A stretch of DNA of 64,000 nucleotides, taken from Toxorhynchites rutilus septentrionalis (taxonomy: Eukaryota; Arthropoda; Insecta; Diptera; Culicidae). The translations under genes and the position numbers were made by a program. The notes beneath the pieces were generated by a model. The model had not been told where the DNA came from. It did not search any database and saw only the letters and a program-made list of their open reading frames with translations. The stretch spans positions 164,491,296 to 164,555,295 of the forward strand of contig NC_073746.1 of assembly GCF_029784135.1 (NCBI RefSeq), given 5' to 3'. Within the stretch, counting starts at the first letter, position 1. Each line of letters starts with the position of its first letter. Of this stretch, positions 46,741 through 58,722 are shown piece by piece.

Positions 46741-48505
46741 CAGGCAGCACCAATCGATCGACCTGTTCTCGAGCTTTTTTAACTAGTTGATAAATCAAAA
46801 ATTGAAAAATTTTAAGAAAAATTAACACGTTTGGAAATAGCTAACAATTGGATATAAAATCAGAAGATTGACAAAGTAAAAAATTGAAAACTGAGGAGAA
46901 CTAAGAATAAAAAAGGAAAACGTAAAAGGAATATAAAAAATGGATGTAAATAAAGTAAGAAATTGAACAGTTTAAAAATAAAAAAGTATGAAAAGATGAA
47001 AAAACTAATATAAAAAAATTGATCAAAACATTGAACAATTAGAACATTAAAATTTTAAACACAAACAAAAACGGACATTTTAATATTAGAGAACTGAAAT
47101 CTTAATTAAAAAAAAAGATAAGAAAAATCCATTTGTTAAAAAGTCACGGGAGGATTGTGTCCGAGACACGACCGCATAGTTGACGTAGGATTCCGTTAGG
47201 CTATCTGTTGATTTTAGATATGTTTGAAGAATTACATCGTTAAACTCTTTGATAATGATTTGGTTTTAATGTCTCTGTTAGGGAACACATGGCGGTAGGA
47301 ACAAATGTTCCCCCTACTTTCATGTATTTGCAATGTCGATTTCCTCCAGGGAGCTTGGTTTTGATGTCTCTGTCGCATGTGTCGTCAATTTCGACCAAAC
47401 AGAAGTGGGATTTCCGTTAGGATAGGGGTTGAGATTTTTCAATTGTCCGATAGTTAGTTTCATGACATATATTATCTTCTTCAATACAAAAAATTGTTAT
47501 GGAGGTCCGAAATCTATTGAAGCAAAAATTTCATCAATCCGTCAAGGAACGAATGAGCAATAAGCGTTTGAAATTGGAAAATTTTCACGATGTGCTCGAT
47601 TTTCGATTTTCAATTTGTACCCTAATGTACGTAATCGTACGTCAAAAAAAACATAAAATCTAAAAATTGAAATAAAATTTATAAAGCCAATTGAAAGATT
47701 GACAAACAAATGAAATTGAAAATTTACAAAATGAAATAGTTGAAGATCCCAAATTCAAAAACAATAGAAAAAGCTAGATTAAGAAATTGGAAAAAAAGAA
47801 GATTCATGATTTGAAAAACATTGAAAATTTAAAAAAATAGTATTCCTCGTAGCAAGTTCACCTGAATATCTTTTGTTTCTTGGTAAAAGATCGAAAATCG
47901 ATGAAATATACCCATTTTTTCATCGATTTTCGATTTAACTTTTCAAATCTTTCGATTCCGACAAAGTTGAAAAAAGACCATTTTTTCGATCTAAAGTCGA
48001 TATAGGAAAAAAAATGTTTACTCTAATTTTGCTTCAAAACAACCATGCTTCTCCACGTAACAGTCTAGCTACTTTCGAACAATGCAAAAGCATGGTAGTT
48101 TCGAGGTTTATCTGAAAAACTAAAAAGAAATACAACTTTTTTTTAAATTATCGTCCGAAAACTCAGAATTTATGGTGCGGGACGGTATTTTTGTTCACCG
48201 AGTTCGCCTAAATACCTTTCATTTGTTGGTGAGTGATCGAAAATCGGCGAAGCGGTTTCAAATTACATACATTAAATACTTGCAAAATATGGCAAGTTAA
48301 ATCTGAAAAAAATTAAAAATTAAGACTAAAAAATTAAAAAAATAAAACTAGGAAATAAAATAAGAATAAAAATAGAATTCAATGAAATGAAATGCCTGAT
48401 CGAAATTCAACAGATTGACAAATCGCAGAAAAAAGAAGGAAAACTGAAAAATCGAAAAGAAGAGAACTGAAAGTTGATAAATCAATAAATTATACATTTA
48501 TAAAT
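46741..48505. repeat. A-rich low-complexity blocks with embedded dispersed words
   Basis: Blocks at 46790-47130, 47640-47840 and 48290-48500 consist of AAATTGAAAAATT / AAAATTAGAAAA-like words with few C or T runs. Between them are dispersed words: CGCATAGTTGACGTAGGATT (47173), and GTTCACCTGAATATCTTT (47868) with GTTCGCCTAAATACCTTTCA (48203). No coding region. Confidence 0.6.
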
Positions 48506-48508
48506 ATA

Positions 48509-49175
48509 CTAGCTGACCCGGCAAACTTCGTCCCGCCCAAAATTTGTTTTTTGTTATCAATACCTTCAAACATTCAAGTTTTCATACTAAGCGCAAGTTC
48601 ATGAATCCAATCGCAGAACTGTTCATTGATTGATCTTCTAATCGACCCCGTTGAATTTATCTTTTCCAAAAAAATTCCTAGTACTTCTACCATAACTCAT
48701 CATTATAATATCAGATTATTTTCAGACACAGGCCCCTCCCCCTTCTCCCCTTTAGAGAGGGGGGAGGAGTGTCTATTAACCATAGAAAACGTTTCGTGCC
48801 CCCTAAAATCTTATCATGCCAAATTTGGCTCTATTTGCTTGATTAGTTTTCGAGTTATGCCGAAATTTGTTTTTCAAATGTATGACAGCCCACCCTAAGA
48901 GAAGGAGAAGTATCCAACCACCATAGAATCATTTATTGCACCCTAAAACCTTCACATACAAAATTTGGTCTCGTTTGCTTGATTAATTCTCGAATAATGC
49001 AGAAATGTGTTTCATTTGGCAGCCACACCTTAGAGAGGGGGGAGGGGTCTCAAACTATTCCGAAAACCTTCCCCGGCCCCAAAAACCCCTACATACCAAT
49101 TTTCATGTCGATCGGTTCAGTAGTTCCGAGTCCATAAGAATCAGACAGACAGAAATCCATTTTTATATATATATA
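48509..49175 (+). repeat. CTAGCTGACCCGG family, copy 4 (most complete)
   Basis: Begins CTAGCTGACCCGGCAAACTT and ends CCGAGTCCATAAGAATCAGA, then CAGACAGAAATCC and a TATATATATATAG terminus. The body has three rough internal repeats (about 48790, 48915 and 49005), each with AAATTTGG or TGCAGAAAT and CTTGATTA. The two distinct ends make this the best reference copy in the window. I do not recognise its class with certainty. Confidence 0.75.
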
Positions 49176-49189
49176 GAAAAAAATTAATA

Positions 49190-49730
49190 AAAAAAACTAC
49201 AAATAAGAGTAACGAACTTTAAAAAAATGGAAATAAAAATATAACAAATTAAAATTCGAAAATTGAGCAATTAAAAATTGGAAAATGAGAAAATATTAAA
49301 AGGATGAAAAATTAAAGAAGGTAGTCGAAACATTTAACAATTAAAGAGCTCACGGCAAAATGGAGTCAACTGCATTTTTTAAAACTTTGAGTGAATCACA
49401 AAAACCGTCTGCCATTCGATCCGGGCTATTTTTTTTTACTTGCGTAGCTGTGAAAACCCCCGAAATTTTAAAAAATGCAGCTGACTCCTTTTTGCCGCGA
49501 GCCTCTCAATTGGAATCAATTGGAATTTGAATCTAAGTATAAAAAACGAAATGTTTAAAGAATGAGAAATTAAGAAAAAATAATTTATGAAATAGAAAAC
49601 AAATAAAAAATATATATATTCATTTATAATAAAAATACAAACTGTAAAAGCAGAATGATTTGAAATTCAAAAATGAAAAACATATAGATTGAAAAAAAGA
49701 AGATTCACAAATTGAAAAACATGGAAAACG
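49190..49730 (+). repeat. A-rich low-complexity block
   Basis: AAATTAAAA / AAAATTGAGC-like words continue the A-rich theme. An inverted pair lies inside: CGGCAAAATGGAGTCAACTG (49351) against CAGCTGACTCCTTTTTGCCG (49477), about 145 bp apart end to end, a small hairpin-capable or MITE-like unit. Confidence 0.55.
49351..49500. repeat. Small inverted-repeat unit (MITE-like)
   Basis: The left GAGCTCACGGCAAAATGGAG and the right CTCCTTTTTGCCGCGAGCCTC are near-inverted copies. The similarity continues inward (GTCAACTGCATTTTTTAAAA against TTTTAAAAAATGCAGCTGAC). No TSD was resolved. Confidence 0.6.
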
Positions 49731-50617
49731 AAAATTTTTGGTATTTTTCATGTCAAGTTCACCTAAATACCTTTCATTTACTTGTAAAAAAACGAAAATC
49801 GGTGGGGCGGACCTTGAATTCATGTCTTTGAGTCAGTCTCACCCACCTCCCTCTCCTCCAAACGTCACATTTCCGGGGGCTGAAAATCAGAACAGCTGTT
49901 GCTCTAAAACGCATTCCGTTTGCTGTCGACAATTATCGCGTGTAAATTAACTTCCCTCTCGTGCGCACGCTTGCATATAAGCAACAGACTCTCGCCCATT
50001 ATGAGATTTGTTATGGCTTGTTTACCAGACGCGGCAAGCAATCAATGCATCCCCTCCTTCTCCTTCTCGGAGTCGCGTCCCATCGCTTACGAACGGCAAC
50101 CTGCACGAATCGAGATTAATTAGCCGTACTCTCGGCAGCGATTTACCTTATCTGCAGCGTGACCGGCGCCGCCGTCATGACAATCGTTGATTGCACTTTC
50201 TTCGCTGCTGCTGCGAAGCATCGAGAGCCCGCCCCACCACTTACTCAAATCCTCCAGGGGATAGAGATCCTTTTCTCATAAATAATACCCCCACGCGACG
50301 ACGGCGGTTCCGTTGGGTGGATGGTAATGATGGGTAAGCTGTGCTGATTACTGGAGTTGAACTAGAAAGCACTTCACATTGTACAGAAAAAAAAACCTGA
50401 GCCATTCGCGATCGGATGAGGTGAGTGAGAGGGAATATATACCGAGCCCTGGGGCAAGATTTGCCCACGTTGGCTGTTTTCCGGCTATGACCATGAACCT
50501 ATCCGCCTTCCGCAAGTGTGGCCTAGAGAGGCTCCGATAGATACGATTTGCTGGTAGGATAGGGTTTGCTAGGTCGAATTTTATCAATCGAGATGAACGT
50601 TGCTAACCTCACGTTGA
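49731..50617. other. No gene seen; unique island
   Basis: The sequence starts with a third copy of the word GTTCACCTAAATACCTTTCA (49757), then becomes GC-richer. No domain, splice-bounded exon or RNA gene is supported. Confidence 0.4.
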
Positions 50618-50930
50618 AATCAGAAATCAGAAATCAGGTGTCGGAAATCAGAAATCAGAAATCAAAAATCAGAAATTAAAAATCAGGAATCAGAAATCGG
50701 AAATCGGAGATCTGAAATCAGAAATCAGAAATCAGAAATCAGAAATCAGAAATCAAAAATCAGAAGTCATAAAACAGAAATCAAAAATCAGAAGTCATAA
50801 ATCAGAAATCAGAAATCAGAAATCATAAATCAGAAATCAGAAATCAGAAATCAGAAATCAGGAATTAGAAATCAGAAATCTGAAATCAGAAATCTGAAAT
50901 CAGAAATAAAAAATTAAAAATATAAATAAA
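50618..50930 (+). repeat. Heptamer array (CAGAAAT)n
   Basis: About 40 units of CAGAAAT with variants (CAAAAAT, CAGAAGT, CATAAAT, CTGAAAT, CGGAAAT), keeping a 7-bp period. This is the third heptamer locus in the window. It is less pure than the one at 12.5 kb and therefore older or less homogenised. Confidence 0.9.
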
Positions 50931-50934
50931 AAAC

Positions 50935-52059
50935 ATGGATTAAAAAATTAAAAATTTCTGTCTCTGGTAGACAACCCTATCACAGACATTACCCCACTGT
51001 TGGGGGAGGTTTAATAATCCACTGCGAGAATGAATGAAAGTCCGTGAGCTCATAGCTCCTCTTGGACGGCAAGCTAACTGCCAGAGAGCAGAAATATTGC
51101 TCCCACGAAACCCCGCACAACAGCCGTCCGTCTTTATTGTTTATGAATTTCATAAATCGTCTTACCACGGCTACGCGTGTATTGCCTCGGGGATGATAAT
51201 AAAGCTTGCACGCATTTGTGCAACATTGTTGCGCGTCCAGCATCCGCTCCGGAGAGCCGGTAAACGTTCGTTTAGTCCGCTAGATGCGTCCCGCGCGCTT
51301 TCTTCGGATACAATTTCCTCCGCCTATCTTACGATCGATTTGAAGCCGTTATTTTATACGACACAATTTAGCTCACATATATTTTGTTTTTGTAATGCTA
51401 TATTATTCGATTTTGCAAAAAACTTCGAATTGACAGATGATTGGGCCGTGGGCCAAGCTCTAGCGAAACAGTATCCTCCAATAATGCACTGCGCGAAATG
51501 CATCTATTATTCAAATTAATCAGCAAACAACGTGATACGAAAATTGCATCTGCAGAATAATAGACAACGTCAATATCTGATCATCGGATTCGCTTCGTCC
51601 TCGGTGAAATTGGTAAAATCAGCTGACGCAGAAGTTCACTCACCGGAAAATTTTTTATCCAGTTTGGCGAGTCATAGCATCTACTACGCTTTCTAATGCA
51701 TTTATAGGTGTGTATTGTCGCTGATTTAGCTGTGGACTCCTTGACTTTACTTGCCTCCTTGTAATCAGAAATTCAACTTTCTTTCGATGACACAAAGGAG
51801 TTACATTTCAGAGGGAAATGTTTTAATGATATATTGCGATTTAGTAACTCAAAACACAAAAACTAGTGACTAAAACATGAATTTACATATGGTACACGAA
51901 ACCTTTCTAAACGAAGACTTTGTTCGAAATTTCATTGCGTTTTGAAGAAAATGATATATCGAGTTTCTTGTTTGTTTTGAGGAAAATGAAATATCAAGTT
52001 TCTCGCTTGTTTCTAAGAAACATTATCTCGAAACTTTGCAGTTCACTCGTCTATAAAAT
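50935..52059. other. No gene seen; unique island
   Basis: GC-richer from about 50960 to 51600, then AT-rich. The longest frame (51034-51519, 161 residues) shows no domain and contains composition shifts; a shorter opposing frame overlaps it. I do not call a gene. Confidence 0.4.
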
Positions 52060-53420
52060 CTGAATTAAAATTTCAGAAAAATAGGAAATAAACACGAAAT
52101 AGAAATATTCAAAATTGGAAAATTGAAAAATTAGAAAACTCGAAAAGAAAAATTTATAAAATAGAAAAACAAATAAAATTGAAAAAAAAATAACAAAAAA
52201 AAAGTAATCGAAAAGGTGAAAAAAATAGAACCGAAAAAATTTGAGAAATTTATATTATAAATTATTTAAAAATTACGAAACAATTGAATAAAAAAATAAA
52301 TAAAATAAAAAATAAGAAAAGAGAATTCAAAACTTCATTTGACGAAAAGAAAAAATAATTTATCAAAAACTAAAAAAATTAAAAAAAATCAACAACTAAT
52401 AAAATTTAAAAAATAAAACATTGAAACGAAAAATATAAAAACTAGGAAATTGACAAATTGAAGAAAAACTCAAGAGAACAGAAAAAAAACTAAAAAACGA
52501 CAAACTGGCAAATTTAAAAAAATATGGATTCAAAATGTTGTTTTTAGTTTTGAAATTTTTGTTCTGCTCCAATTCCTCATTATTATAATTTTTTAATTTA
52601 TTTTTTGTTTCAATTTGTCGGAGTTCTTTTCGAACAAATTTTTGAATTTTTGAAACTTTCCTATTTTCCATTTGTTTGAATTTTTTTTTCTTTTAATACT
52701 TCAATTTTCCAATCTTCAATCTTTCAATACTTCAATCACTTTATATTTTTTTAGAAAAAATTATAATATTATTAGAAATTATAAAAAAAATCAACAACTG
52801 ATTAAATTTAAAAAAAAACTCAAGAAATCGAAAAATAAAAAAAAATAAATTAGAAACAACAAATAGAAAAAATAAATGAAAACAAATTTGGGAAAATGGA
52901 AGGAACAGGAGACTGAGATTGAAAAAAACCAAAATAAAAATATTTTGACAATTTAAAAACAATTTGTTTCATTTTAGATACATTTTCTCAATTTTCAATA
53001 TTTAATTTTTTTATTTGTCATTTAAAAAAAACATGGCTGAATTTTTTTATGAATAAATTTTTCAATTTCTTGAAACCTCTAATATCTAATTTTTGAAAAA
53101 CTTCCAATTTTCTTATTTTTTGTTCGTGTATGTTTTCTTTAAATGTTTACTTTTTTATTAATTTGCATGGTTTTTTTTCAATTTTTGCAATTATTATTGT
53201 TATTGGCAATATTCTATATTTTTCAATTTCCTCAGTTTTATAATTCAATCATTATTTTTATAAACTTCTAAATTCTCATTTTTTCAAACATAATATTTTC
53301 CAATTTTTCTGAGCCATTTTAAAACTTTTCACTTTTTTATGGACATCTTCATCTTTTAATTTTTTGATTGTATTTAAGTTTATTTTTACAATTTTTCATG
53401 TTTGTATTATTTCAATTTTT

Positions 53421-53467
53421 CTTCTTGTTCGGTGGCACTAACGTTTCCAGAGGAACTTCGCCGTTTC
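53421..53467 (-). mobile_element. SINE 3' tail fragment (copy A)
   Basis: On the minus strand this reads GGCGAAGTTCCTCTGGAAAC followed by GTTAGTGCCACCGAACAAG. It matches the 3' end of the full SINEs (GGCGAAGTTCCTCTAGGAAC, GTTAGTGCCATTGAAGAAG). Head and core are missing. Confidence 0.8.
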
Positions 53468-53727
53468 TATTTTTAAACTTTAAGTTTTTTTTTATTTTTT
53501 TCTAAATTTGAGTCCCAACTTTAAATTTTTCATTATTTTAATATCGATTTTTCTTTTTAAATTTCATAATGTCATCAAAACCTTGAATGAAAATGAACTG
53601 AAAAATTACAACATTAAAAACATAGAACTAGAAAATCGAAGAAAAATTAAAAATATTAATAAATAGCACCTTCACAAATTGAAATTTTGAAAAAAATTAA
53701 ACGAAAAATAAAATCGAACAGAAAAAA

Positions 53728-54475
53728 GTTATGGTCATAGCTCGATATAAGGCAACCTCGATATAGCGTAACTCGATATAACGTAACTTTTTCAGATATC
53801 TCAGAATTAAAAATAAACAATGCAGAAATAGTTTTCGGAGTATGAATTATGTTTCCAGTAAGTTTTTAAACAAATAAGTACCGTAAAATGGGGTAGCATT
53901 GGTATTTTTCTCAATACTTTGTGAATATGTCCTATATAAACCAAATAATATTACGTTTCATTTTTTCAAAACAAGTATTGTCTAGTTGAAACGAAAAAAT
54001 AAAACTCACATTTTTTTAAAATATTTAAACTTATTAAAATAAATGTTTCATGTGCAGTTTTCATTTTGGATCTCAATCTGGATGGCGGAATTATTCAATA
54101 AAGTTGAATTAAATTAGTTTTGGAAACTTCCAACGCATATCGATACATGGTTGAATTTGTACCTAATGGACATTTCACAAACGTCAACAATGACGCCGAT
54201 CGGTACATTCAGCTGATTGAAACATTTCAGGAAATATGTTTATCGATTCATGTTATTTTTACCTAAATTTATTCCATTTTTTCAATAAAAAAGAACTTGT
54301 GGAAGAGCAATGCACGAAATTTTTTCCTTCAACATGATATTCTTGGGCGGTCTTTCCACTTGGTATTATAATGGCATTTTTGAACTTTTAGCATAACATT
54401 GAACATGTTTCAAGAACAAAATTCAGAGATAAGTGAGTAAGTCAAACATAGTAACTACAAAATAAACATTGATAC
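53728..54475. mobile_element. Tigger-like element, left end (copy A)
   Basis: The terminus contains CTCGATATAAGGCAACCTCG and CTCGATATAACGTAAC words, which face the inverted end at 60593-60660. In this copy the element is cut by the hAT at 54476 and its right end is absent because of the duplication. Confidence 0.65.
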
Positions 54476-55742
54476 TAGAGATGAAAAGGATATCTGGTCT
54501 ATCCGGCCCATACCGGATATTGATACCGGATATTGGAAAAAATCAACAATTACTCATTAACACAACATAAATCATAACAAAATAGCTCATTAGCAAGCTA
54601 GTATACCATAGCAAAACCATCTATTCATAATTAAAAATAAGGTTTTATTACTGAAATGTCTAATTGTTTTTTTTCAAATTGATGTTTACTCATAACATTA
54701 ATTTATGAACAGTACTAAAAATTACCCAGTGGTAAATTATGATGAATAAATAATAAATTTTGTGCTCCCTTGGCCGAGTGGTTAGCGTCATAACTAACAT
54801 GCCGGGTGTTCGGGTTCGATTCCCGTTCTGGTCGGGGGAATTTTTCGTCAAAGAAATTTCCTCCGACTTGCACTGTGATCACGCGTATTCTAGAGCTTGC
54901 CACTCAGAATGCATTCAAGGCGTGTTATTTGGCATAGAAATCTCAACTAAGTACTAATAAAAATGACGCAAGTAATGCTACGTTGAGACGGCGAAGTTCC
55001 TCTAGGAACGTTAGTGCCATTGAAGAAGAAGAAGAAATAATAAATTTTCAGATGTTGATGATGATTTTGCTTCTTACATCAGACCAACTTTAGAGAACAG
55101 TCTTCGCTGTGATGCTACTGCCAAGAGTTGGAAGATAAACTCTAGCAATCCTTGCCCTTGATTGATTGCTTAGATTTTAATGACCACCGAATTTTGAACC
55201 GATCGCAATCGTCATTCACATTTCGTCGATTTCGTTAGCAACGGGTTTTTTTTCCTGAACGCGACGCTAACTATTATTTTCATTTGCCACTTCGTTGTAA
55301 CAGTCCCAAAAGATGTGCCGTGAGTTTCGTGTACCGTTTTGTCTTAAAGTCCGAACAGTCTTAAGTTGCGAACACTTCACTTTCAAATGTAAATTTACTG
55401 TACTTTAATGTTATAAATAATTGAAAAAAAATCCTGACATTCTTTGTGCTACAGGTATCATTTTGACATTATTTAGAGGTATCGAAACTGCCTATAAAAA
55501 AGTGACTACAAAACCAGCGATGAAATGTTGAAATGAAATTTGAATCAAGTTTCGAAGAACAAATTACATGTTTTGGGGTGTAGTATTTTCCCAAAGAAAA
55601 ATATGTTATTTGGTTCAATTTTATACATCGATCATCTGAATCGGTCTAGTAGCTCAAAGGTTATGATTTTTAGAAGGTTATAGATTTTGCTGTTCGGAAT
55701 TTGAGACAAACGTAATCAAACATATGTATTTTTAGTTCTTCA
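54476..55742. mobile_element. hAT element, left 1.27 kb only (copy A)
   Basis: Starts TAGAGATGAAAAGGATATCT after ATTGATAC (54468-54475), exactly as the complete hAT at 58164. It stops at the duplication junction, so it has no right terminus and is immobile. Confidence 0.8.
54762..55034 (+). mobile_element. tRNA-derived SINE, copy 2 (14-bp TSD)
   Basis: Same family as the 20138 copy: A box TGGCCGAGTGG, B box GGTTCGATTCC, body and GAAGAAGAA tail. The direct repeat AAATAATAAATTTT flanks it (54748-54761 and 55035-55048). It is inserted in the hAT. Confidence 0.93.
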
Positions 55743-57108
55743 GTGCGCTGAATTAAAATTTCAGAAAAATAGGAAATAAACACGAAATAGAAATATTCAA
55801 AATTGGAAAATTGAAAAATTAGAAAACTCGAAAAGAAAAATTTATAAAATAGAAAAACAAATAAAATTGAAAAAAAAATAACAAAAAAAAAGTAATCGAA
55901 AAGGTGAAAAAAATAGAACCGAAAAAATTTGAGAAATTTATATTATAAATTATTTAAAAATTACGAAACAATTGAATAAAAAAATAAATAAAATAAAAAA
56001 TAAGAAAAGAGAATTCAAAACTTCATTTGACGAAAAGAAAAAATAATTTATCAAAAACTAAAAAAATTAAAAAAAATCAACAACTAATAAAATTTAAAAA
56101 ATAAAACATTGAAACGAAAAATATAAAAACTAGGAAATTGACAAATTGAAGAAAAACTCAAGAGAACAGAAAAAAAACTAAAAAACGACAAACTGGCAAA
56201 TTTAAAAAAATATGGATTCAAAATGTTGTTTTTAGTTTTGAAATTTTTGTTCTGCTCCAATTCCTCATTATTATAATTTTTTAATTTATTTTTTGTTTCA
56301 ATTTGTCGGAGTTCTTTTCGAACAAATTTTTGAATTTTTGAAACTTTCCTATTTTCCATTTGTTTGAATTTTTTTTTCTTTTAATACTTCAATTTTCCAA
56401 TCTTCAATCTTTCAATACTTCAATCACTTTATATTTTTTTAGAAAAAATTATAATATTATTAGAAATTATAAAAAAAATCAACAACTGATTAAATTTAAA
56501 AAAAAACTCAAGAAATCGAAAAATAAAAAAAAATAAATTAGAAACAACAAATAGAAAAAATAAATGAAAACAAATTTGGGAAAATGGAAGGAACAGGAGA
56601 CTGAGATTGAAAAAAACCAAAATAAAAATATTTTGACAATTTAAAAACGATTTGTTTCATTTTAGATACATTTTCTCAATTTTCAATATTTAATTTTTTT
56701 ATTTGTCATTTAAAAAAAACATGGCTGAATTTTTTTATGAATAAATTTTTCAATTTCTTGAAACCTCTAATATCTAATTTTTGAAAAACTTCCAATTTTC
56801 TTATTTTTTGTTCGTGTATGTTTTCTTTAAATGTTTACTTTTTTATTAATTTGCATGGTTTTTTTTCAATTTTTGCAATTATTATTGTTATTGGCAATAT
56901 TCTATATTTTTCAATTTCCTCAGTTTTATAATTCAATCATTATTTTTATAAACTTCTAAATTCTCATTTTTTCAAACATAATATTTTCCAATTTTTCTGA
57001 GCCATTTTAAAACTTTTCACTTTTTTATGGACATCTTCATCTTTTAATTTTTTGATTGTATTTAAGTTTATTTTTACAATTTTTCATGTTTGTATTATTT
57101 CAATTTTT

Positions 57109-57155
57109 CTTCTTGTTCGGTGGCACTAACGTTTCCAGAGGAACTTCGCCGTTTC
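57109..57155 (-). mobile_element. SINE 3' tail fragment (copy B)
   Basis: Duplicate of the fragment at 53421-53467, 3688 bp downstream. Confidence 0.8.
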
Positions 57156-58449
57156 TATTTTTAAACTTTAAGTTTTTTTTTATTTTTTTCTAAATTTGAG
57201 TCCCAACTTTAAATTTTTCATTATTTTAATATCGATTTTTCTTTTTAAATTTCATAATGTCATCAAAACCTTGAATGAAAATGAACTGAAAAATTACAAC
57301 ATTAAAAACATAGAACTAGAAAATCGAAGAAAAATTAAAAATATTAATAAATAGCACCTTCACAAATTGAAATTTTGAAAAAAATTAAACGAAAAATAAA
57401 ATCGAACAGAAAAAAGTTATGGTCATAGCTCGATATAAGGCAACCTCGATATAGCGTAACTCGATATAACGTAACTTTTTCAGATATCTCAGAATTAAAA
57501 ATAAACAATGCAGAAATAGTTTTCGGAGTATGAATTATGTTTCCAGTAAGTTTTCAAACAAATAAGTACCGTAAAATGGGGTAGCATTGGTATTTTTCTC
57601 AATACTTTGTGAATATGTCCTATATAAACCAAATAATATTACGTTTCATTTTTTCAAAACAAGTATTGTCTAGTTGAAACGAAAAAATAAAACTCACATT
57701 TTTTTAAAATATTTAAACTTATTAAAATAAATGTTTCATGTGCAGTTTTCATTTTGGATCTCAATCTGGATGGCGGAATTATTCAATAAAGTTGAATTAA
57801 ATTAGTTTTGGAAACTTCCAACGCATATCGATACATGGTTGAATTTGTACCTAATGGACATTTCACAAACGTCAACAATGACGCCGATCGGTACATTCAG
57901 CTGATTGAAACATTTCAGGAAATATGTTTATCGATTCATGTTATTTTTACCTAAATTTATTCCATTTTTTCAATAAAAAAGAACTTGTGGAAGAGCAATG
58001 CACGAAATTTTTTCCTTCAACATGATATTCTTGGGCGGTCTTTCCACTTGGTATTATAATGGCATTTTTGAACTTTTAGCATAACATTGAACATGTTTCA
58101 AGAACAAAATTCAGAGATAAGTGAGTAAGTCAAACATAGTAACTACAAAATAAACATTGATACTAGAGATGAAAAGGATATCTGGTCTATCCGGCCCATA
58201 CCGGATATTGATACCGGATATTGGAAAAAATCAACAATTACTCATTAACACAACATAAATCATAACAAAATAGCTCATTAGCAAGCTAGTATACCATAGC
58301 AAAACCATCTATTCATAATTAAAAATAAGGTTTTATTACTGAAATGTCTAATTGTTTTTTTTCAAATTGATGTTTACTCATAACATTAATTTATGAACAG
58401 TACTAAAAATTACCCAGTGGTAAATTATGATGAATAAATAATAAATTTT

Positions 58450-58722
58450 GTGCTCCCTTGGCCGAGTGGTTAGCGTCATAACTAACATGCCGGGTGTTCG
58501 GGTTCGATTCCCGTTCTGGTCGGGGGAATTTTTCGTCAAAGAAATTTCCTCCGACTTGCACTGTGATCACGCGTATTCTAGAGCTTGCCACTCAGAATGC
58601 ATTCAAGGCGTGTTATTTGGCATAGAAATCTCAACTAAGTACTAATAAAAATGACGCAAGTAATGCTACGTTGAGACGGCGAAGTTCCTCTAGGAACGTT
58701 AGTGCCATTGAAGAAGAAGAAG
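58450..58722 (+). mobile_element. tRNA-derived SINE, copy 3 (duplicate of copy 2)
   Basis: Same SINE as at 54762-55034, carried along by the 3688-bp duplication, with the same AAATAATAAATTTT repeats. It is not an independent insertion. Confidence 0.93.

Larger units (their letters stand above)
52060..55742 (+). repeat. Tandem duplication, copy A (3.68 kb)
   Basis: Identical, apart from two substitutions that I found (52961 A against G, 53867 T against C), to 55748-59430 at an offset of exactly 3688 bp. It holds A-rich and T-rich blocks, a SINE tail fragment, the left end of a Tigger-like element and the first 1.27 kb of a hAT with a SINE. Five bases (GTGCG, 55743-55747) separate the copies. 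Confidence 0.95.

Noticed and set aside
51034..51519. 161-residue plus-strand frame as a gene
   Set aside because: No domain, no splice sites and an opposing frame over the same DNA; possible but unsupported.
52396..52671. 91-residue protein present twice (also at 56084-56359)
   Set aside because: Conserved only because of the 3.69-kb tandem duplication; the frame lies in low-complexity A/T-rich DNA.
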